Below are positions 5,958 through 10,693 of a stretch of 10,693 bases of DNA, piece after piece. A model generated the notes under the pieces. That model was not told where the DNA came from. It did no database searches and saw only the letters and a list, made by a program, of their open reading frames with translations. A program made the translations under genes and the position numbers. Each line of letters starts with the position of its first letter. Within the stretch, counting starts at the first letter, position 1. The DNA lies in the NCBI GenBank assembly GCA_007135015.1, contig SLJS01000178.1, forward strand, positions 1 through 10,693, given 5' to 3'. Source of the DNA: Alcanivorax sp. GTDB taxonomy: Bacteria > Pseudomonadota > Gammaproteobacteria > Pseudomonadales > Alcanivoracaceae.

Positions 5958-6913
5958 TGGCGATACGCGAGCGGGCACGGCAGCTGTATGCGCGCTGGCT
6001 GAACCGCCGGCTGCCCCCGGCCCGGTCCCAGCAGCTCAACCAGCGCAGTGTCTTCATCTTTCCTTCCTCCTACGGTTTTCTGTACCTGCTGATCGTTGTT
6101 TCGCTGTTCATCGGCGGGATCAACTACGAGAACAACCTGATCATGGCGCTGGCCTTTCTGCTGGTCAGTCTGTTCGTTGTGGCGATCCTGCATACCTTCC
6201 GGAATCTCTCCGGTGTGGAGATCCGTGCCGGGGGGTACGAGTCCGGTTTCGCCGGGGATCGTGGCAGCCTGGAGGTGGTGCTGACCGCCGCGGACGGCCA
6301 CCCCCACCGGGCGCTGGAATTTCGCTGGCCCGGTGGTCAGGGCGGCGAGCTCTCGGTGGAGCCGGGAGAAGAAAAGAGCCTCTGGCTGACGGTGCCGCTG
6401 TCGCGCCGGGGCCGGATCCACCCGGGGCGCCTGCTGGTGCGCAGCACCTGGCCACTGGGCTGGCTGCGTGCCTGGTCGCTGGTGGATCTCGATCACCGCT
6501 GTCTGGCCTGGCCGCGCCCGCTGCCCGGCGGGGACTGTCCTTCCGGCGGCGGTGACGAGACCGAGGGGCGGCGGATCAGGGTCCAGGGCAGCGATGATTT
6601 CCAGGGACTGCGCGGCTATGTCAGCGGGGATTCTCCACGACTTGTGGACTGGAAGGCCTACGCCCGCAGCGGCGATCTGTACACCAAGCTGTTCGCCGAC
6701 CCGGCCGAGGGCTGGCTGTGGCTGGAATGGGAGCGCATGACCGGGCAGGACGCGGAGACTCGGCTTGCGCGCCTGAGCTGGTGGGTGCTGGAGATGGAGC
6801 GGCGCCGGCGCCGCTACGGGCTGCGTATACCGGGCACCGAACTGGCTCCGTCACTGGGTGTCGACCACCGGCGTGAAGCGCTGGACAGTCTCGCGCTGTA
6901 CGGAGAATCGTGA
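5957..6913 (+). CDS. DUF58 domain membrane protein
   Basis: The biochemical role of DUF58 proteins is unknown; they co-occur with MoxR ATPases and membrane transglutaminases. The 318-aa product has a basic N-terminus, two adjacent membrane helices (about 38-55 and 61-79, joined by NYENN), a beta-rich middle region and the DUF58 core DFQGLRGYVSGDSPRLVDWK (214-233) followed by AR..DLYTKLF. That is the conserved pattern of a Gly-Leu-Arg, a Gly-Asp, an Asp-Trp and an Ala-Arg. The start ATG 5957 shares its A with the moxR stop codon, and the stop TGA 6911-6913 overlaps the next gene in the same way. The Arg-rich stretch around 288-296 makes the C-terminus basic. The chain lacks an obvious MIDAS motif in this short form. 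Membrane location is predicted from the helices. Confidence 0.92.
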   Translation: MAIRERARQLYARWLNRRLPPARSQQLNQRSVFIFPSSYGFLYLLIVVSLFIGGINYENNLIMALAFLLVSLFVVAILHTFRNLSGVEIRAGGYESGFAGDRGSLEVVLTAADGHPHRALEFRWPGGQGGELSVEPGEEKSLWLTVPLSRRGRIHPGRLLVRSTWPLGWLRAWSLVDLDHRCLAWPRPLPGGDCPSGGGDETEGRRIRVQGSDDFQGLRGYVSGDSPRLVDWKAYARSGDLYTKLFADPAEGWLWLEWERMTGQDAETRLARLSWWVLEMERRRRRYGLRIPGTELAPSLGVDHRREALDSLALYGES

Positions 6914-9000
6914 TGACCAGGGTCTATCAGGTTCCCCATCAGGCTTTCGGCTGGCTGGTCGGGGGTACCCTGCTGGCGTCGTTGCCCCATCTCTGGTCGG
7001 GTCCGGTGTGGCTTCAGCTTTCACTGCCGCTGCTTCTGGGATGGCGGGTGCTGGCGCACCGCGGTCGGCTTTCGCTGCCGGGACGCAATGTCCGGGTGCT
7101 GCTTCTTCTCGGCGCCGTACTGGGCACTTTCTACAGTCACGGCACCATTCTGGGGCCCGAGGCCGGAACCTGTCTGCTGGTGGCGGCCTTCGGCCTGAAG
7201 ATGCTGGAGACCTTCCGGTTCCGCGATGCCCGGGTGGTGGTGGTACTGGGCTACTTCGTGCTGGCCACCGCCTTTCTTTTCGGACAGGGCCCGTTGCTGA
7301 GCCTGTATGTAATTGCCGTGATGATGATGCTCACCGCCGCGCTGATCGGTCTGCATCATCCCCGGGGTGTCGGGAACGCATGGCGACATCTGCGTCTGGC
7401 CGCGGTCATGATGTTTCAGGCCCTGCCGCTGATGGTGGTGCTGTTCGTGCTGGTGCCGAGAATCGAACCGCTGTGGTCGCTGCAGATGGACGAGCCGGAC
7501 GCACGAACCGGCATGAGCGATTCGGTATCCCCGGGGGATATCGGCCGGCTCTCGGAGTCCGATGAGGTCGCCTTCCGGGTCAGTTTCGAGCAGGGTGTCC
7601 CCGAATACCGGGAGCGCTACTGGCGCGGGCTCGTTCTGTCCCGGTTTGATGGACGTACCTGGTCCCGGGCGGACAATGCGGCGGTGGATGCCATTGATTA
7701 CGACTGGTTTCCTCGCGAGCCGGAGCCGCCCTGGCTGCATCGCCTTCGCGAGGCCCGGCAGGGCGAGGAGTACTCCTACCAGGTGATTCTCGAGCGCACC
7801 GGGCGGCCCTGGCTTTTCGCCCTGTCGGTACCCTTTACCGACGGCGAGAACCGGAACATCGGCATGACCCGGGACATGCGGCTGACGCACCAGGGCGATG
7901 TGAACCAGCGCCTGGCTTATAACGTGCGCAGTTACCCCCGGGCGGCAAGGGCGATGGACCTGGATGAACGTGAGCGCGAGCTGAATCTGCGGCTGCCCGG
8001 AGACGGCAACCCGCAAGCGCGTGAGCGGGCACGCGCATTGCGCGCGCAGGCGGAGTCCGATCACGCATTCGCGGAAGCCGTGCTGCGCTGGTTCAACGAA
8101 GAGGAGTTTCATTACACACTGAGCCCGTCCAGGCTGGGTGACGAACATATCGACGAGTTCCTGTTTTCCACCCGGCGGGGTTTCTGTGAGCACTATGCAT
8201 CCGCCTATGCCTTTCTGATGCGCGCGGCGGGCATTCCCGCGCGACTGGTAGGCGGCTATCAGGGCGGGGAGATGAACCCGCTCGGCAATTACATGCGGAT
8301 TCACCAGTACGACGCCCATGCCTGGGTGGAGATCTGGCTGGAGCCGGCGGGCTGGGTGCGGGTTGACCCCACCGCCGCGGTGGCGCCGGAGCGGATCGAG
8401 TTCGGGCTGGAGCGGGCGCTTGACGAGCGCGGGGAGGGTCGCGGCGCGGCGGGCGTGTTCAGCCGATGGAGAGAGAATCCGGTCCTGCGCGGGCTGGGGG
8501 ACTTTACCGATTATGTGCAGTTCGCCTGGCAGAACTGGATTCTTGCCTATGACCGACGTGATCAGCTTGCCCTGTTCGAGCAGTGGTTCGGGGGAACCTC
8601 GCCCTGGCGGGTTGCCGTGGCGCTGGGGATCATGCTCGGGATCATTGTATTGCCGCTGGCGTTGTGGATACTGGTGCGGCGCCCCCGCTACGGCCCACTC
8701 CAGCGCGAGTATCACCGGGTGGTGCGCTGGCTGGCGCGGCGGGGTGTCCGTCCACGCAGCGGGGAAACCCCGAGGGCCTTGATCGGGCGGGCGGCGGTGG
8801 AGCTGCCCGCCAGCGCGGAGCCCCTGCGTGCCTGGGGGAGTGCTTTCGAATCCGTCGCCTATGGTGCGGATGGAGGCAACGAGCAGGCCTGGCGTGAACT
8901 TCGGCGGGCGGGCAGGGCGCTGCGCTCGCCCATCCCGGGGCGTTCCCGGTCACGGCCGGGCGATGGCGAACAGGCACACTCGGCCGACAGCGAGAGGTAA
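6913..9000 (+). CDS. tgpA: TgpA-type membrane transglutaminase-like protein (DUF3488 / transglutaminase core / DUF4129)
   Basis: The product is a 695-aa inner-membrane protein with a periplasmic transglutaminase-like domain. Pseudomonas TgpA, the best-known member, is essential there, and its substrate is not settled. Several membrane helices fill about residues 10-190 (DUF3488). The papain-like core holds RRGFCEHYAS with catalytic Cys425, YDAHAWVE with His469, and VRVDPT with Asp485, so the triad is complete. A last helix (about 562-583) is followed by a basic cytoplasmic tail ending in a DUF4129-like region with SGETPRALIGRAA. ATG 6913 is preferred: it shares its A with the preceding TGA and lies 6 bases from GGAGA (6902-6906); GTG 6910 in frame would add one residue. 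The Cys-His-Asp triad makes protease, amidase or transamidase activity possible; which one is not shown. Confidence 0.92.
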   Translation: MTRVYQVPHQAFGWLVGGTLLASLPHLWSGPVWLQLSLPLLLGWRVLAHRGRLSLPGRNVRVLLLLGAVLGTFYSHGTILGPEAGTCLLVAAFGLKMLETFRFRDARVVVVLGYFVLATAFLFGQGPLLSLYVIAVMMMLTAALIGLHHPRGVGNAWRHLRLAAVMMFQALPLMVVLFVLVPRIEPLWSLQMDEPDARTGMSDSVSPGDIGRLSESDEVAFRVSFEQGVPEYRERYWRGLVLSRFDGRTWSRADNAAVDAIDYDWFPREPEPPWLHRLREARQGEEYSYQVILERTGRPWLFALSVPFTDGENRNIGMTRDMRLTHQGDVNQRLAYNVRSYPRAARAMDLDERERELNLRLPGDGNPQARERARALRAQAESDHAFAEAVLRWFNEEEFHYTLSPSRLGDEHIDEFLFSTRRGFCEHYASAYAFLMRAAGIPARLVGGYQGGEMNPLGNYMRIHQYDAHAWVEIWLEPAGWVRVDPTAAVAPERIEFGLERALDERGEGRGAAGVFSRWRENPVLRGLGDFTDYVQFAWQNWILAYDRRDQLALFEQWFGGTSPWRVAVALGIMLGIIVLPLALWILVRRPRYGPLQREYHRVVRWLARRGVRPRSGETPRALIGRAAVELPASAEPLRAWGSAFESVAYGADGGNEQAWRELRRAGRALRSPIPGRSRSRPGDGEQAHSADSER

Positions 9001-9001
9001 G

Positions 9002-10330
9002 ATGATGCGACGGTTTTCCGGTACTGTGCTTGCGGCGCTGCTGTGCAGCCTTGCGGCGCCGGGTTCCACCATGATGATTTCCGAAGCCTTTGATCTGGCC
9101 ACCGAGCATGATCCGGCAATTCCGCAGTCTCTGGCGATCTACGAGGCGGACAGCCGGCGCGGGCGCCAGGTCACCGGCACACGGCTTCCGCAGATCAATG
9201 CCGTGGGCGAGGCCCTGCGATCCCACAGCGAGGTGGAGGGCGGCGAGTTCTTCCTCGGTCAGCGGGCCGAGGATACCGGCAACCGTTACAGCGCCTCGCT
9301 CGAGGTGCGCCAGCCCCTGTATCGGCGGGATTGGCGCGCCCGCGGGCGTCAGGCCAGCGCTCTGGACAGCCAGGCGGAGGTCGGGCGCGAGGACCGCATC
9401 CAGCGGCTGATCCTGCGCGTGGCCGAGCGCTACTTCGCGGTGCTGGAAGAAGAGGAAAATCTGAGCCTGGCCCGCGCGGAACAGGAATCACTGCGCAAGG
9501 CGCTGCAGGACACCCGCAATCGTCACGAGGCCGGGCGGGTGGCCGCCACGGACCTGCATGAGGCCCGGGCACGTTTTGACATGGCCCGGGCGCGGGCCAT
9601 GCGTGCCGACAGCGCGCTGCAGAGTGCCCGGGAAGCACTTCACGAGATCACTCGCAACGGTTTCGCGGAACTGCCTCGTCTCAGCAGCGAGGCCCCCCTT
9701 CCCGAGCTGGAGCCGGCCGAAGCGGAGCAATGGCTGGAGCTTGCCCGGGAACACAGCCTGGTACTGCGCGAGGCCCGGCAGCAGGAAGAGATTGCCAGCG
9801 CGGAGCTGGCCGCGCGCAAGAACGATTACTCGCCACGGCTGGATGCCCTGGCCGGGTTCCGTTACAGCGATTCGACGGATTTCATGGACGGGCAGAAGCG
9901 CGAAGAGCGCCTGGTGGGCCTGGAGCTGACCGTTCCCATCTATCAGGGTGGCTCGGCCCGGGCGGCCCGCAGCGAAGCCAGCTTCCGCCACGAGGCAGCC
10001 CGGGCACAACTCTCGCGGGCAACCCTGGAGACCGAGCGGCGCGTGCGCCAGCTGCATCGCAATGTGCTGGCCGACCGCGCCCAGGTGGAGGCCGCTGAGC
10101 AGTCCGTACTTTCGGCGCGGACCGCCCGGGAGGCCACCGCCACCGGTTACCGGGAGGGGACCCGGACCATTCTGGACATGCTGGATGCGGAGGCGCGGCT
10201 GACCGATGCGCGCCGTGACGAGGTGCAGGCCCGCTTCGCCTACCTGCTGAACCTGCTGAACCTGCGTTATGAAGCCGGGCTGCTGGAACCCGGGCATGTG
10301 CGCACCCTGGACAATCTGCTGGAGTTCTAG
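9002..10330 (+). CDS. tolC: TolC-family outer-membrane efflux/secretion protein
   Basis: This is an outer-membrane channel of the OEP family that forms trimers serving type I secretion or tripartite efflux. The 442-aa product starts with a signal peptide (MMRRFSGTVLAALLCSLAAP; cleavage near residues 20-23; the Cys is not in a proper lipobox). Two OEP repeats follow (about 30-215 and 225-430), each with the Ala/Glu/Arg-rich long helices and the turns typical of the family: DPAIPQSLA..EAD at the start, EVRQPLYRRDWRARG, AGRVAATDLHEARARFD, then ELTVPIYQGG and EGTRTILDMLDAEARL. ATG 9002 is one base after the transglutaminase stop; ATG 9005 is equally possible and is better spaced from GAGG (8994-8997). 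An upstream extension of the frame to 8828 lacks a signal peptide at its start and overlaps the previous gene. No adaptor or pump is present, so its partner is unknown; it may be the general TolC. Confidence 0.93.
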   Translation: MMRRFSGTVLAALLCSLAAPGSTMMISEAFDLATEHDPAIPQSLAIYEADSRRGRQVTGTRLPQINAVGEALRSHSEVEGGEFFLGQRAEDTGNRYSASLEVRQPLYRRDWRARGRQASALDSQAEVGREDRIQRLILRVAERYFAVLEEEENLSLARAEQESLRKALQDTRNRHEAGRVAATDLHEARARFDMARARAMRADSALQSAREALHEITRNGFAELPRLSSEAPLPELEPAEAEQWLELAREHSLVLREARQQEEIASAELAARKNDYSPRLDALAGFRYSDSTDFMDGQKREERLVGLELTVPIYQGGSARAARSEASFRHEAARAQLSRATLETERRVRQLHRNVLADRAQVEAAEQSVLSARTAREATATGYREGTRTILDMLDAEARLTDARRDEVQARFAYLLNLLNLRYEAGLLEPGHVRTLDNLLEF

Positions 10331-10600
10331 AATGCCCTGCACGTCGCTCGGTCTGAGCCCTGCCAGCGCGTAGCCCGTGTGAAGCGAACGCAACCCGGGG
10401 CCGCGCGAAGCGGCCGGGGAGGGGCGTTGCAACCGTTCTGGAAGAGCTCCCCGGATTACGGCCTTTGGCCTTCGGTTCGTCCGAAGAATCTGTGGGCAAG
10501 ACTTGGTTCGCCATGAACGCCAAGCCTATGATATAAGACATTATTTATTGTACAGAGCGCGAAATCGAGCGCCTTGGATTCAAGTAATAAGTGCAATTGG
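10331..10600. other. Noncoding region between tolC and the IS30-type element
   Basis: No gene is supported. The first 155 bases are GC-rich with REP-like palindromes (10366-10486). The next stretch (about 10487-10575) turns AT-rich and includes TATGAT (10527-10532) preceded at 18 bases by TTGGTT (10503-10508), a weak promoter-like pair with no gene downstream on that strand. The base composition shift fits the approach to an inserted element. No T-run terminator for tolC was found. Confidence 0.6.
10366..10486. repeat. REP-like palindromic repeats, inverted pair (degraded)
   Basis: GCGTAGCCCG (10368-10377) leads through GAAGCGAACGCAA to CCCGGGG, resembling the GTAGCCCGGATGAAGCG..CCGGGG dispersed repeats of gammaproteobacteria. 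A second unit starting CCCCGGATTACGG (10449-10461) lies in the opposite orientation. Hairpins inside are GGCCGC-GCGAA-GCGGCC (10399-10415), GGCC-TTT-GGCC (10460-10470) and CTTCGG-TTCGT-CCGAAG (10470-10486). They may protect the tolC mRNA 3' end. Hairpins are seen; the REP assignment is by recollection. Confidence 0.45.
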
Positions 10601-10693
10601 TTATGCAGCCAGCAGATTTACTGACTGGCCCCATAGAACTTCGTTCGGCGTTTTCCATCCCAGTGTTTCCCTGGGGCGGTTATTTAGCCGGTC
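10574..10693 (-). mobile_element. IS30-family insertion sequence, 3' end only (partial)
   Basis: This is the distal end of an insertion sequence that continues beyond the window, its transposase pointing left. After the transposase stop, the minus strand reads ATTGCACTTATTACTTGAATCC, which resembles the terminal inverted repeats of IS30-family elements. The outer boundary near 10574 is an estimate, because the other end and any target duplication lie outside the window. Confidence 0.7.
10601..10693 (-). CDS. IS30-family transposase, C-terminal 30 residues (partial)
   Basis: The minus-strand frame entering from the right edge reads RLNNRPRETLGWKTPNEVL and ends ..LWGQSVNLLAA before TAA (10601-10603 on the + strand). 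RPRxTLGWKTPxEVL is the hallmark C-terminal segment of IS30 DDE transposases, just after the third catalytic residue. The tail differs from the usual ...PVALQ ending but is of similar length. The catalytic domain is outside the window, so activity cannot be judged. Confidence 0.85.
   Translation of the reverse strand, partial: DRLNNRPRETLGWKTPNEVLWGQSVNLLAA

Noticed and set aside
7021..8715. 564-aa open frame on the - strand
   Set aside because: It is fully antisense to the transglutaminase gene, which has a complete catalytic triad; the antisense protein is His/Gln-rich without recognisable motifs.
8828..9001. 58-codon upstream extension of the TolC frame
   Set aside because: It overlaps the end of the transglutaminase gene, would bury the signal peptide, and a ribosome binding site is found directly before ATG 9002/9005.
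10399..10415. GGCCGC-GCGAA-GCGGCC hairpin as a rho-independent terminator of tolC
   Set aside because: A GGGGAGGGG stretch follows instead of a T run, so it does not meet the terminator pattern.

Overview
The window is a GC-rich stretch from a gammaproteobacterium. Every confident gene lies on the + strand except a transposase tail at the right edge. The gene order folC - SPOR protein - cvpA - purF - metZ matches, from memory, the layout in Pseudomonas and relatives. The composition and gene neighbours would fit an Ectothiorhodospiraceae-type halophile or alkaliphile, but that placement is a guess.

Left half (1-4996): the C-terminal half of folC (folate polyglutamylation), a TTG-started SPOR-domain membrane protein overlapping it, cvpA, purF (first committed step of purine synthesis) and metZ (direct sulfhydrylation of O-succinylhomoserine to homocysteine). 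Two gaps interrupt this cluster. The 344-base cvpA-purF gap is filled with dispersed-repeat sequence: a perfect GC hairpin, a 4 x 7-bp tandem repeat and a CCCCTCTCCC-type repeat. The 147-base purF-metZ gap looks like a structured mRNA leader. A perfect 11-bp inverted repeat (3671-3681 with 3767-3777) places the metZ Shine-Dalgarno in a helix, and two mini-ORFs run through it. One encodes a Cys-rich start (MCPCAVC) over the 5' arm, and the other ends on the metZ start codon.

Right half (5049-10330): a tightly coupled unit of a MoxR AAA+ ATPase, a DUF58 membrane protein and a TgpA-type membrane transglutaminase, joined by 1-base TGATG stop/start overlaps. A TolC-family outer-membrane protein gene starts one base after the transglutaminase stop codon. 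The first three form a widespread module of unclear substrate; the attached TolC gene, with no pump or adaptor in view, is less expected.

Right edge (10331-10693): degraded REP-like palindromes, a short AT-rich junction, and the 3' end of an IS30-family insertion sequence pointing into the window (minus strand).

The most interesting candidate is the metZ leader: it has the geometry of a translation-control switch. No known riboswitch class was recognised in it, and comparative or experimental proof is absent.
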